Source: Penicillus capitatus
Lineage: Eukaryota; Chlorophyta
DNA: 64,000 bases
Direction: 5' to 3'
Assembly (NCBI GenBank): GCA_965649825.1
Contig: OZ287705.1
Coordinates: forward strand, 248,001-312,000
Made by a program: the position numbers and the translations under genes. How positions within the stretch are numbered: position 1 is the stretch's first letter; each line of letters starts with the position of its first letter. Shown in pieces: positions 12,727 through 24,300 of this stretch. The notes under the pieces are model-generated. The model was not told the DNA's origin. It worked only from the letters and a program-made list of their open reading frames with translations, and did no database searches.

Positions 12727-13137
12727 ATGGCAAATGACGACTTGACGAAGAGTGCTTCGTCAGAGAAGAGACGAAAAGAACCTCGAGGCACTCGTCAGCG
12801 AGCGCCTCTCGCCACCCAGGCGCTCGATGAAAAGGACGAAGCCTGCCAAAATGATAAAGGCAGTCGTGAAGAACAAAGGGCTGCTATGGTGTCAGAGCCT
12901 GACAGTAGCCGGGTCAGAATTCAAGACATGAGACGTTCTGGCCATCATGCGATCGAACCTGGATCTCCAGGAATCAGAAGGGGGCGACCGAGAGCCGGCT
13001 CGCGGATGGCATCTTTGTGGCAGTTTCTCCCACAGTCCACAAGGACTGCGGTACGCCAGGTGGCTGGCCTTCCTTCAAGGGCGTTCGTGGCTCTCCGCAA
13101 CGGCGTCCAGAAGATCCGCCGCAGGCGGACACCATGA
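12727..13137 (+). CDS. Small basic charged protein with family-like tail
   Basis: 136 residues from the ATG at 12727 (the frame is open further upstream without ATG). The first two thirds are hydrophilic and rich in E, K, R and S. The last about 40 residues form an amphipathic basic stretch (SLWQFLPQSTRTAVRQVAG, ending KIRRRRTP). This pattern, with LPQ or LP followed by R-spaced hydrophobics, resembles the extreme C-termini of PK4, PK5, CTD1 and CTD2 (for example AKLPAGVRKIGKTAIRFVK). It may be a remnant or a detached tail of the CTD family; this is inference from pattern only. No other domain. Confidence 0.45.
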   Translation: MANDDLTKSASSEKRRKEPRGTRQRAPLATQALDEKDEACQNDKGSREEQRAAMVSEPDSSRVRIQDMRRSGHHAIEPGSPGIRRGRPRAGSRMASLWQFLPQSTRTAVRQVAGLPSRAFVALRNGVQKIRRRRTP

Positions 13138-14444
13138 TGCCCAGAAAGCGCGCTCGTCCTGCAAATAAGTTGGCGCATGAGACTATAAGGACGGCATCCG
13201 AATAAGTCGAGAGCACAGGCAATAAGGCGCTCAAACGACAGCCAATATCTCCCTGATGTGCCCGTTATTCCCGAAGAATCTGAGCGAGTATGGAAAAGGT
13301 TTATGCATGCGGAAGGGAAAAGCGTGAAACTGAGAGATCCGGGCGCCGCTGCCTGCCCTGTTTGAGCAGCTAGTCCTTAGGCCTCCCGCACGCATTCAAT
13401 GTTACGGTCCCGGTTGGTGCTTAAAAAACAAACATGAGAAACGATCTCGACAATGAGAATACTGCTGCTGTGTTTCATAAGGCAGTCAGCACTTAGTCGC
13501 CGTTCAACAGGATCTTATAAAGGCCCAATCAGCTTATGAAAAAGGCGAAACGCCTGCGATGCCGACGAAGCGCTCTCGGGGTCGATGGACTGACAGGTCC
13601 TTCGTTGCTGACCCTCACTCTTCGTAGAAGTCGTCGAGAAAACGATTCCACTCCCAGACGACGTGTCATTCCCATTCCGCTAAGTACACGAATCCTGAGA
13701 TAAGGTAGGATTGAGGTTGGATTGCCAGATTCTGTGAATGCTGTGTGACTGTCCATCAGCTTCACCGCTTGATGTGACGCTCCATCGCAGCTCAAGTACA
13801 GGAAGCGTGAAGGAATGGGCCGGCACAGCACTCTTGTGGGTGACGTCGATCGATAGATCGAATCAAAGGACTCGCCGTTGTTCGCCACTGCCTCGAGATC
13901 CGTCTTGCGATGCGAAACGCACTCGGGCGATAAAAGGAGAAAGGGCTGAGCGAATGCTCACACGGGTCGTCTATGCGATCGGCGATCAGCACGTGTGCAG
14001 ATCTGGTATCCCGTCGCCCGTGGTTGGCTTCTCCAACGCTACTGCTGCCATCGTCAGTGTCATAGATGTCCTTCATGTTGACGCCGGTGCCCGCGCCGAT
14101 ACGCGACGAAGACAAATGACAGGACGCTCCGTCAATGGTCCGTCGTTTACAACATCTGGAGGCATGGCGCCTGGACTGCAGCATGACGACGTCAACGACA
14201 CGGACGCTGCTGAAGAACAGAGCGAGGCATGCGAGAAAGTGCGACTCGTAGAAGAAGGACAGACAGAGAACGCGGCGCCGACAAGTGCGAATGTCCGCCA
14301 TCTGTAACGCGTCTGACCGTTGCGTCCACGGGCAGAAGACAACGACGTTGCCCCCGCAAAGACCATGACAGTAAGCGGAAAAGTGCAGGACTGGGCCAAG
14401 CAGTTCATCAGGCAGGCTTTCTGGTACGAGTGCTGGCGGATCAG
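13138..14444. other. Unresolved region upstream of the transporter
   Basis: Long overlapping frames on both strands (plus 13738-14307; minus 13792-14301 with a hydrophobic stretch near its start) cannot be separated by eye. A possible short first exon of the transporter lies at 14365-14370, joined by a 41-nt GT-AG intron to 14412. Confidence 0.3.
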
Positions 14445-15534
14445 ATGGATCAGTGTTTTAGGTTCTACATCGACAACTATGTGCTGCTGGCGCTGACGGG
14501 ATCCGTGGGCATCGCGCTGAACGTTTCGAGCGTCAAGATTCTGTCAGCACAGGTGTCGGTGATGGAGGTGGCGGCGGGGAGATCTTTCATCTGCACCTTC
14601 ATTCTACTGGCCATGTGCCAATGGTCCGACACTCCGTGGAGCACCTACCGCTCCAAACTGCCGCTCATCCTTCTGAGGGGCTTTCTCGGCTCGACATCCT
14701 TCCTGTCGCAATCCCTGGCCACCTCTGTGCTCCCTCTCGGAGAATCGGCTTTCATCTTCAACAGCTACCCAGGTGCGATGCCACCTCTTCTGTCCTCTCG
14801 CCCTGAGGGTATCTGTCTCGCAGTTTTTACCGCACTGTTGTCTTCACTGTTCGGTATGGAACGCCTCAGCGTCTTTGCGTGGTGCGGAGTGATCGGCTGC
14901 CTACTGGGCAATGTGCTGCTCGCACATCCGCCTTTTCTGTTCGGCGGGCATGGGGAATGGGGAAACGAACGGATCGTCGGTATTCTGTTCGGCCTCGCCG
15001 GAACGATCCTCATCAGCTTCATGTTCATCGTCTTGAGGTCCGCCCCGTTTGCTAAGTGTGATGATGGACTGAGTGTGTTCGTGCCGTAGACATGTGGGGA
15101 AGAGTGTGAGCACTCTCGTACTGACGGTCAGCATGAATACGTTCGCGGTGCTGATCAGTGTGCCGTGCGTGGCCGCGGGCTATCCCGTGGCTGCAGGTCT
15201 GCCTGCCAGCTGGTTGTACATCTTCCCGTTCCTGATGACCGTTATCTCGGGCACCGCTGTGATGTGCGCCCTGTCACGTGCTTTCCAGATCGGCCCTCCG
15301 TCGAAAGTGACGGCCATTTGCATGACAGGCACGTTGCTGGCCGCCGCCATCGGTGTCTTCGGCCTATCCGAGAAGATGACGTGGATTTCCGTCATCGGTG
15401 CCGCGACCATAATGCTCTCCGTTCTGCTCGTCCAGACGCCAAGCTCTGCAAAGAGTGCGAAGGATCCGTACCAGGCCGTCGATACTGAAGAACCCAAAGA
15501 GACCGTAGAAATGTCCATCCAACCGAGAATTTGA
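14445..15534 (+). CDS. DMT superfamily (EamA/SLC35G-like) transporter
   Basis: Exons 14445-14772, 14824-15037 and 15090-15534 with introns of 51 and 52 nt; 328 residues. About ten hydrophobic segments in two halves, as in EamA-domain permeases. Typical signatures are the helix-3/4 region LLRGFLGSTSFLSQSLA with LPLGESAFIF, and in the second half SRAFQIGPPSKVTAICMTG, which match the positions of the R-G and pre-helix-9 motifs of the family. It should be an integral membrane transporter of small metabolites; the substrate cannot be read from sequence. The C-terminus is hydrophilic and acidic. The start is uncertain: an upstream ATG at 14365 with a 41-nt intron would add about 13 residues. Confidence 0.85.
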
Positions 15535-16412
15535 GATTCTTACGCCGCCTTCTTCGACAACGAACGAAGCCAGGCAGTGTATCATTGCAGTTTGACATGA
15601 TTTATGTTTAGCATTCTTAGCACAAGTCTCACACTTCCAGAACCGAGAGACAATCTCAACCTGATCACGGAATGGCGCGAAGGATGTCCTTCGGTATGTT
15701 CAAACAAAACTGTCTTGTAACGAAATCGATAGGTTGAGAAGGGGGACAGAAACTGTGCATGCGCGATCCGTCTCTTCTGCAAAGAGTCGAGACAGCGTGA
15801 CAGATTGACGAACCGAGTCACTGTGTGCCTTCGCCGCTTCGCGATGATCGCTCGATCAGTTTCGTGCGTATTGAAGAGCGACCTATCTCGCTGCAGAGGT
15901 CGTCGAAGCGCTTCCATTGCCCGTGATCTGTCGAATCGAACGCGCCTCTGCGCGAGTGCGTGACGAAATGGTGCGAACAAGAGTTTCTCTTACACAACTG
16001 AACGCCGACATTCGCGGCGAACTTGACAAATGTTTGTAGAGTTGGACATTGTTTGTTGGATTCGTTCCGCTCGGACAGAGCGAGAAGAGAGAAGAACGAA
16101 AGCCATTCGAGCGGCGCGACAAGCGCTGCTCGTGACAAGAATGAAAACACAGGCAATCATGCGGCAACGGTTAGTTGGCCATCGAGGACATGAAAGCCAA
16201 AAGAACGGAAGGAAATTAAAAAGACTGGATATCGAACAAGCCGGCACAACATCAGGAACGTTGACAACAGCAGCCGCCAATAATCGGAACTCGACTCGCG
16301 GTCATTCCGGGCGTCTGCTGCAGCATATGCACAATTGGATGATCCGTTAAGGACGTCGACGACGACGCATCTTAGCGGAAAACAGAAAAAAGAAACTGCG
16401 TGGTGTGGCTGG
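15535..16412. other. Intergenic, no supported gene
   Basis: Convergent 3' ends of the transporter (+) and the secreted glycoprotein (-). Overlapping frames at 15582-16432 have no recognisable features. Confidence 0.4.
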
Positions 16413-17014
16413 CTACTCAACAAAGGAAGCACTTAGATCAAAGGGAAAGGGAATCGACGGCACGATGATTCCGCCGAGTGTACGCACTCCAGTACCCACC
16501 ATGCTTGTCTGGTTGACCACGGACCAGAGGAACGAAACCATCGTGTTCGTGCTGTTGATAATGAAGGAGCCCGCGAATACACACGTCGTCTCGTTGAATT
16601 GCGCCACGACGGTGAGAGGAATCGAAACGTTACGTTGAAACGCAGTCGTAACGAAACCCGTCCCTGGGATAGAAATGTTAGCGTCAGCGAATGGTAGAGA
16701 TGCGAGTACCGTTGTACACGCCTTCCGCCACGGTAGAGATGTTGAAGTCGTAGATGAGACTGCCGACCGGATCGACGGTCGCACTCCAGTTGCCATTATT
16801 CGGAGGCTCGCACGGCGGTGCGTCGAGCTCGGCAGGAGGTGCCTTAAACCACCAGTTACTCGGCACTTCGTCAACCACGTACGCTTCTGCAGCCGTCCAC
16901 AAGGCGGCGGCCGTTACGAGGGCGACGAGGAAAACTACACAAAGAGAACGTTGCCTCGTCGGGTTCGACAGCACAGGGTGCTGCGAAGTTCGCCTCACGT
17001 TTGCAAAGAGCCAT
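16413..17014 (-). CDS. Small secreted protein with seven N-glycosylation sequons
   Basis: Exon 17014-16999 (16 nt), 64-nt intron, exon 16934-16710, 46-nt intron, exon 16663-16413; 492 nt, 163 residues. The spliced start gives a classic signal peptide, MALCKLFLVALVTAAALW, with cleavage likely after AEA near residue 23. The mature part has sequons NWS, NIS, NGT, NVS, NET, NST and NQT and only two cysteines, and no membrane anchor is obvious. It is therefore probably a secreted or surface glycoprotein; the family is not recognised. The tiny first exon was chosen because it alone yields an ATG and signal peptide in frame. A TATATAAG box lies about 130 nt upstream. Confidence 0.72.
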
Positions 17015-17146
17015 GACGGTCGTTTTCGGAAAGATGTTTCGTGCGACAGCTGTGCTGCGAAGAAAGCAGAAGTGTTCGGTCTTTGAGGCGGAGGAGAAAG
17101 ACGAACGCGCGTTTGAGGTTCAGACGTGAGGACACCTCCGTCGGCG

Positions 17147-17154
17147 CTTATATA
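17147..17154 (-). promoter_or_regulatory. TATA box of the secreted glycoprotein gene
   Basis: TATATAAG on the minus strand, about 133 nt upstream of the ATG at 17014. The same octamer followed by CG occurs upstream of PK4. Confidence 0.55.
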
Positions 17155-17159
17155 GTAGC

Positions 17160-17465
17160 CCTTGCTATTTGTGACGTGCGCGTCATGTGGTCGGCATGCA
17201 TTGTTGGGCGGCGAAAGGACCACACGACCGTGCTGTCGACATCGTTACCTGGGTTGCGTGTGGTCGACAAGCACGGCTGGCTGGCGAAAGGACCACATGA
17301 CCGTGCTGTCGACGGCGTTACGTAAGTTTTATGTTATGGAAATGCACGATTGGCTGGCGAAAGGGCCACATGACCGTGCTGTCGACGGCGTTACGTGATC
17401 TGCACGTCATGGAAATGCACGATTGGCTGGCGAAAGGGCCGCCTGAGAGCGTGCTGTCGTCGACG
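17160..17465. repeat. 73-bp tandem repeat, four units
   Basis: The landmark GGCGAAAGG recurs with a strict 73-nt period (landmark positions 17208, 17281, 17354 and 17427). Each unit carries a CCGTGCTGTCGAC segment and a CACGATTGGCTGG segment that diverges in the first unit. The fourth unit is interrupted. It lies directly upstream of the TATA box of the gene at 17014, so it is promoter-proximal. Confidence 0.85.
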
Positions 17466-17734
17466 CATGCTGTGGCTGTGAGATTCGAACTGAAGGGACA
17501 CATTTACCTACAGCAGGCGACGCAACATGTCTCCTGACGTGTGCTGACTCCCTGCTAGGACACCAGGAGCTAAACATTCTGTCTACAGGTGGTTTTCTCT
17601 TACCTGGTCCCACATGAGAAGGATAGATGCGCAGGAGTGTATCCCTGGGAGCCAAGACTGCTGCAAGATGCTTCTTAGCCCTAAAGAGTGAGACGGAGTA
17701 GACTATACAGACCACTCAGCTGAGCAGCGAGGAT

Positions 17735-18300
17735 TCATCTGTCATGGAATGGAGGGACTGTCTTGCTGTTCAGCACAGTCAGCTTGGTTACCTGTTCCAC
17801 TGGCTTGGACATCTGTAAGCGTTCCAAGCTGTGCTGCAGCCTGTGCTGTCTGCAGGTCTGTCTTTCATCCAGTCTACAGTAATCTGCCAAAGTGACGTCG
17901 AATGGACAGGTGCTGGCATCCTCTGCTGCGTCCTCATGTAGACATGAAGGACCCGCAGAGCATCGCACTTTCGAAAACGACCCGCTGGCGCCGTTTACTC
18001 GGACAGTCAATCGTGTGGGTTCGTTTCCTGAACTACGAGAGCAGAAGAGGCTGCCAAAGGTCGTAGAGTCCATCCACAGAGCAGATGACGCTAAGGGCGG
18101 CGGCAGACCTCCATCAAGGCACGGAATGGACAGTCCTCGACATCCTTTGCCGTCGGCTCCATACCAGACCCGATGGGGCAGTCGTATCTGTCGCATGTGC
18201 ACAGCAAGAGTCGTCGGAAATGACGGTCGACGACAACTGGAATGACAAGACGCTTGCGTCGGTCCGCCGCATGGCCGGCGTTTCTTACTTCTGTCATCAC
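17735..18300 (-). CDS. Possible small uncharacterised protein (weak)
   Basis: A minus frame from the ATG at about 18297 runs through a cysteine-bearing stretch (LLLCTCDRYDCPIGSG). A 58-nt GT-AG intron could join it to a short end. An overlapping longer frame to 17735 lacks an ATG. The two readings cannot be reconciled without transcript data. Confidence 0.25.
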
Positions 18301-18639
18301 AGATCGTTTCGGCGGCTGTTGTTTCTTGTATCAAAGCGTTGTGATAGGGCACTTTCGAAGCGCGGCTGGCAAATCCAGTTCAATACCTATGGCTCTCTCT
18401 CTCTGCCGTTTGTGAGATTGACAGCGGCGTGTCGATTCTTAGGTCGTTCGACGAAGTGGAATATACATCTTTGGCGTCGAAAGCAAAAGTATGCGCTTTC
18501 TGTCGATCGTGTCTTCTCGTTTGGCGACAACAACCTAAAACTTCTGCCCTTTGCTCACAACAATCATTTGAGGAACTCGAGGACGACGAGGGATCACACA
18601 CGAACCACTTCGCATGTTGTTCGAAACAAGACCGCATCT

Positions 18640-21306
18640 GTTGTCTGCGACATCACCACTGCACGATATGGAATAACTCTCGACGGGCTAGACTTCAAAT
18701 GGTCAATGCGATCTAGACAGATCCATAGAAAAACTTAAAAATACATATCTTCTGCCCCACAAGATCCTAGTCCCTTTGGGTATTGTTCCTCGCCTGAAAG
18801 CGAATTGTCCGCGTGAGTTTGTGTGGGCGTATTTCTTTGGATACCGTGCAGGACGGGAGGCGCTGTTGAATTGCTAGATAGGTACATTACCTTGTTGCTT
18901 GAACGTGCCGGCGCATTCTTCCTAACACTCTTTTCCGGTTCATCGTAGCTGTTGACAATCGCGCAAAAACAGAAAACAATGGTATTGTGTTCACCGACTC
19001 ACTTTGACTCAAATCTGGATGTGGCACGACGCAATCTCGGCCAGTGGAAATGTCCTCCTTCCTCTCAGAGAGACACGAAGGGGAAGATCTGCTGACGGGA
19101 GTCTATGAATTTAAAATTGAACACACAACTCGCTTAAACTAAGAGTATTGTTCAACATAGGAGAGCAGATGAGAAGGGGATGTTGTATCGGCGAGCATGC
19201 TTGGGTGAATCTCCATTTGGAGGCTAAGAGGAAGCACGCGGTGGTCACCGCTGTCGACATCTTGGTCAGAAGCAGGCATGTGGATGGTTCATGAATGGAC
19301 AAATGTTGACATCTTTGACTTTATAAACAGATATCACGCCTTCTACTTCAGTCGGAAGCTGTGCACAACGCAAGAACTAGAGACCTGTCCGCAGCTGCAA
19401 GATGTCCGAGTGGTCTGCACAGGCTTGTCACAGCTCTTAAGCACTAGGAGCTTCGATAGTGCAAGACACCTCGAGAGAAAGAGACAGAGGCTGAAAGCAA
19501 CATAGATAGTGTGATGTACTCGCCCCTGGCCGCCGGCGGCCAGAGGCGCTGAGATGCTTACTCTGATTGGCAGTGATGAAGCTGTGCTGCGATTGCAATG
19601 AAAGCAATAATCATTGAGAAGACGATCTCGTTCTCGTAATACGGTCGAGGGCGTCGTATGCGTCGAAATGTATACGGCGTCCTCGGCCGTACTTGCTTTC
19701 CATGCAGGCGCGTTACACTTGTGCCTCAGCGACACGCGACTTCTCGGTTCTCGACACTCGAGCAACGGTTTAACGTACCCTCTTCGACGTCGGATAGCAG
19801 GTCTCCGAAGATGTCTTTTCGTAGTGTCTCAAGCAAGGAGCTGCCCTCCGCAGAAAGTTGCCAGTCTTGGTCGACGTCTGTCTCCGCGGTCGACTTTAGG
19901 TTATCATAGCGCCTCACTGCACCTGTCGATTTTTAACACGATTGTAAATTTGTCTGTTCATCCAGAATGCATGAGAAACACGAGAAAAGCGGCTATACAC
20001 GTCGGCTTAAGAAACGCCGCTTGACGATTTCGTCGTCCATTACAGTGTTCGCCGACACACAAAGACCAATCATTAGATTTCACACACAACAAATACAATT
20101 CCACAGGAGCGTTAGCCCTAAATGCCTCTGGCAATGGGCTTTAAACAATCATTCACACACAGGAGCGTTGATGCTCTGCACCGTCTGCAGATAGGTTATA
20201 CATAAAGCAATTACGCCCACACATCAGGTAAGGATCACAACAATACGTCATCCGTTTGTCCACTCTGAGCATCGGGGGCGATTCTTATATTCAGCTAAGG
20301 ATGTTACGAACGTCACTCCTGAGTGATAAAGAGAGTTGCTGTCTCTGGACAGTTCACTGTAACAGAATGGTCATCGTTGCGTAGAAGTGCTCGGCCACCT
20401 TCCTGTCAGAAAACAGGTAACAAAGGCAACAACAAACTGAAACATAGTCATCTCACGATCTATTGGTCAGATGCGTCGTTCCTCAACGTATCTACCGAAT
20501 CGCGCTGCTCTCCTGTACTCGAAACAAGAGTCCTCGAATCACGCTGAGCGACGAAGTAGGCAAAACCGTCGCATAGAGGATATCATTCGTCAGCGAGGAC
20601 AATACGTCCCTCCAAAGAGCGTCTCGTAAGTGTCCTTTCAATCTACAGTATAGACGTCGTCATTGTCAGGTATGATTTCCACGAGCTGCGAGCTGCGTAG
20701 GTAGATAACAGAACCTGACGTCTACATGGAGTTTACAATGCATCTTGAAACTACAGAACAATTGGCCAGTTGATCGGAATGATCTGTCGTTTCTTTTACA
20801 GCGTTGAGATGGTTGGATGGATGACGGTGACGCTCTTGCTTCTACAACCGGACGATTGGACGATGCGTTGAACGAGGCGGAATCTTTTGCGCACAGTGAG
20901 CCAGAGAGAGGGAGATGAGATCACAGGCTCTCCTCACTCTATCACAGTATTCGATTCGCGAAAGACGCACAGTATAGAACCTCCTGATCAGATTAAACTT
21001 ATAGATCGAACAACACCATCTTCCACTTCATCCAGTTTGTCAACCAGGACAGGAAAATCGGTCATTCTTTACGCCCTGATTTAATCGGGCCTGCCACATG
21101 TGCCAAATCGTGACCAACATTCAACAGAAGCTCTAAAACTCTAAAGACAGAGAATGCCAATCTTAGTTCGCTGGCGTGCAAAATAATGAACCCTCCAATG
21201 ACGTTCCTTCTTCATATGAGACAAATTGTAAGACTTCAGCATTCCACTCTACTTATTGCAAAGTTCTGCGTGGGCGGAAACATGATGGAAAAAAGAATGC
21301 ATGTGT
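18640..21306. other. Gene-poor part of copy A
   Basis: Frames seen at 19111-19765 and 19614-20024 have counterparts in copy B (33.5-34.1 kb), but differences between copies are mostly amino-acid changing and frames break, so I do not call a gene. The 3' flank of the MATH-RING gene fills 20.6-21.3 kb. Confidence 0.4.
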
Positions 21307-24300
21307 TCAGGGAAGCAAGTCCGCGCTCTCGCTTCTGCGCAGCTTGCATGGGTGATCAACGTCCGGATCGTTTTCCACGGATAGCCCTCCAGCGAAGCTC
21401 TTGCATCTGCGCAGTTTTGAGGTGTTCACATCGACCGATGCATCGGAGATGGGGATCTGTTCGACAGCGCTCTTGCACCTGCGCAGTCGGGAAGGGACCT
21501 TGTCATCCAACACCTCCTCGATAGCAATCTGTTCCAGATCTTCGTCGTACATGAGACTCTCTGTCGTCCTTCTAACGGCCGTTTCTGACGGCGGCAACTC
21601 TCTGGCGAGCATGGCGCTCTTGCATCGGCGCATTCCTAGACTCTTTCTCTCGTCCAAGTTGTCTTTCATGACGATCCGATCCACCACTTCTCGACACACC
21701 GGGCACCTGATCGCCTTCCCTGTGCGCAGATTGTCCTTCAACACGCTCAGCGCACAAGTGTTGCAGTAGCACTTGTGTCTCCTGGTGTAGCAGCATACGA
21801 CATTAGAATGGATAGTAGGAATTGCTCTTACGTGTCTCCATGGACGGCAGAGCATGTGGGGATTTCTGCTTCTTGGTCAGGATTTGTTGCCTTGGACGAT
21901 GCACCTTTGTTTTTCTTTGTAAAAACTCCTGTCTTGCTGTTTTCTTTCTTTCCCTTGGGAGCAAAAGTTTTTGTTGTCTGTGGACGGTCTGTTGCCTTGG
22001 TGGCCTGTCCCTTCTCCTTTGCGGTTGAACCTTTAGTCTGCTGCGTGTAGTCTGCTGACTTGCTAGCATCTTCCTTCGCATCGGGAGCAGAGTTCTTTGT
22101 TTTTCGTGTGCGGTCGGTTGCCTTGGTGCTCTCTTCCTTTGTCTTTGAGGTTAAACTCTTGGGTTTCTGTGTGTTGTCTGCTGACTTGCTAGCTTCTCCT
22201 CTCGTCATAGAGGTTGAACCTTCAGTCTTCTCTGTGTTATTTGCCGACTTGCAAGCTGTTTCTTTTGCTTTGGAGGTTGAGCCTTTGGTCTTCTGCCTTT
22301 GTTCTGCTGCCTTGATGGCCTTTTTCTTCACCTTGCAGGGCAGGCACTCCTTGATCTCTGCTTCGACAGTTCTTGGCTTCCAAGGAGCGGCGTTCATGAT
22401 GACGCGATCGACTTGCTTACGGCAGAATGGGAAAGGACACACACGTGTTTCCCCGCCCTTCAACTTCCTGACGATCCTCTTGTTACAGCCCTCGATGCAG
22501 TAGCACAGATGCCTGTTGCAGCAATGTTGAAGTGCAACAACACAGTTCGTCAGACGAGAAGAGACGCACCTGCTTTCAAGATCGTTGTCTAGGGACGTTT
22601 GGCAGAACGGACATCGTTTATCCCATGAAAACGTTGCACTCTCACATCTGCGCAGCAGCGGGACTTGTGGTAGAGTCCATGTGTCCACGAAAACAGTCTG
22701 ATTGGATGGCGCCTGTTGGATTGGATTCTCGACGGTACTGTATGCCTTGACCGCCTCATGTAGCTTATTGTAAGCAAACAGGGCCTTCTTATACGTACGG
22801 TTCGTTAAGTCTCCCCACCATGTGATCTGTTTGGCTTTAGCAACGGTCTGACTCATCGACTGCCGGTGTCGTGGGATCTCAGACTCACTTTTTCCCAACA
22901 ACTCCTCTGTTATTTTTTCTAAAGCGCACATTGCTTCCTCACACAATCCCAGCATTGAGTACGTCTTCAGGTTCTGTTCGGCTTCCTTAACCGTCTGGCT
23001 CGATGGCTCTTCCTGAAGTTGGACCTCTGCTCCATCGTCGTCCATGATCGCATAAGCTAGTTTTCTAAAGACGGACAATGCTTCCACATATCTGCGCCGC
23101 GTTAAACTCCTCTGCGTGATCTGTCTTGTTTCGGCAACTGTCTGTCTGGATGACCCTTGATAACCTGGGACATTGGCGCTGTAAGCAGCTGGAGTTTTCT
23201 CCAGTAGCTTTCCTATTGCAGATATTGTTTCGTTATATCTGCGCACCACCAAGACTCTCTGCGTATTCCGTTTGTTTTCAGCATCGGTCTGGCTCGATGA
23301 CTCTCGTTCTACTGGGACCATAGCTCTACAAACGACAGAAATCTCCTCTTCCAGCATCTCTCGAACAGTCGCTGCGCTCTTGCATCTGCGCAAAGCGGGG
23401 ATTCGCTCATCGTCATCAGCATCTTCGACGACGATGCGGGCCGCCTCTCTCTGACACACTGGACACTTGTGCTTGCACTTCTTTTCAAGCACCTTCGCAA
23501 ATTCTTTGCACGCACAGAGCTGGCAGTAGCATGTGCATTCCCTATACATCAACGTGAGCAGAAACTCATTGACCGTTATGTGATCAGACGAGTATCTATG
23601 CAGCACTGAGCAGGTCGGACCGTCAGCACCACACACAAGGCATTCTGATGTCGTCTTCTTGCAGGTCGATATCTTCTTTGGGCCAGCCTTGCTGGCGACG
23701 CAGTCTTGAATAACTCTTCCTCTCAGTCTCCTGGCGAGCTCTTTGCCGCAATCCGTGCAGTAGCAGAGGTGTTTCCTGACACAGCATGATATTCGGTAGA
23801 ACGCGTGCTGAAGACATCGCTACGTGTTGCCGTGTCTGACGGCGCAGGTGGGATCGATGAAGCATGTGGGACATCGTTCGAAGTAGGGACCGTCGTTCGT
23901 GATGACTCTCTCCACCAACTTCTCGCACACAGGGCACTTGATCTCCTGCTCATCAAGCAGCGCCTCCTTCAGTTTCTTGGCGCATTTGGTGCAGTAGCAC
24001 AAATGCTTTCTGGGAGTTGGGCATTGGTGGGTCATGAATGAGGAAGGAGTGTCTTACGTGTTGCCGTGACGTACAGAGCACGTCGGGTCAATTCGGCAGT
24101 ACCCGCATTGCTTTACGTGATCGACATCGAGGAGGATAACTGTCGCAGTCAATGTGACCCAGCCCCTTTCCAGGAATCCGAGTGACTCGTCCGCCAACTG
24201 GTCACTCGTTAAGAACTTGCGAAAGCCGCAGCCTGTGTCTGCTTTAATGCTTCCGGCGAATTCTGTACAATCTCTTCAGCAATAAATGTTGACTGAATAC

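Noticed and set aside
17041-17223. Longer N-terminus of the secreted protein starting at 17223
   Set aside because: That frame begins with GTG, has no ATG, and contains the TATA box. Splicing from the ATG at 17014 gives a clean signal peptide.
17160-17400. Plus-strand open frames across the 73-bp repeat
   Set aside because: 73 is not a multiple of three, so each unit changes frame. The frames are a by-product of the tandem repeat.
19343-19765. Conserved protein in the gene-poor part of copies A and B
   Set aside because: The frame is open in both copies, but nearly all differences change amino acids and the flanking frames break, as expected for noncoding DNA.
21828-23636. A single uninterrupted 602-codon exon
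   Set aside because: Two 3n introns (57 and 48 nt) with conserved borders lie inside. Removing them restores the RING spacing seen in the other modules.
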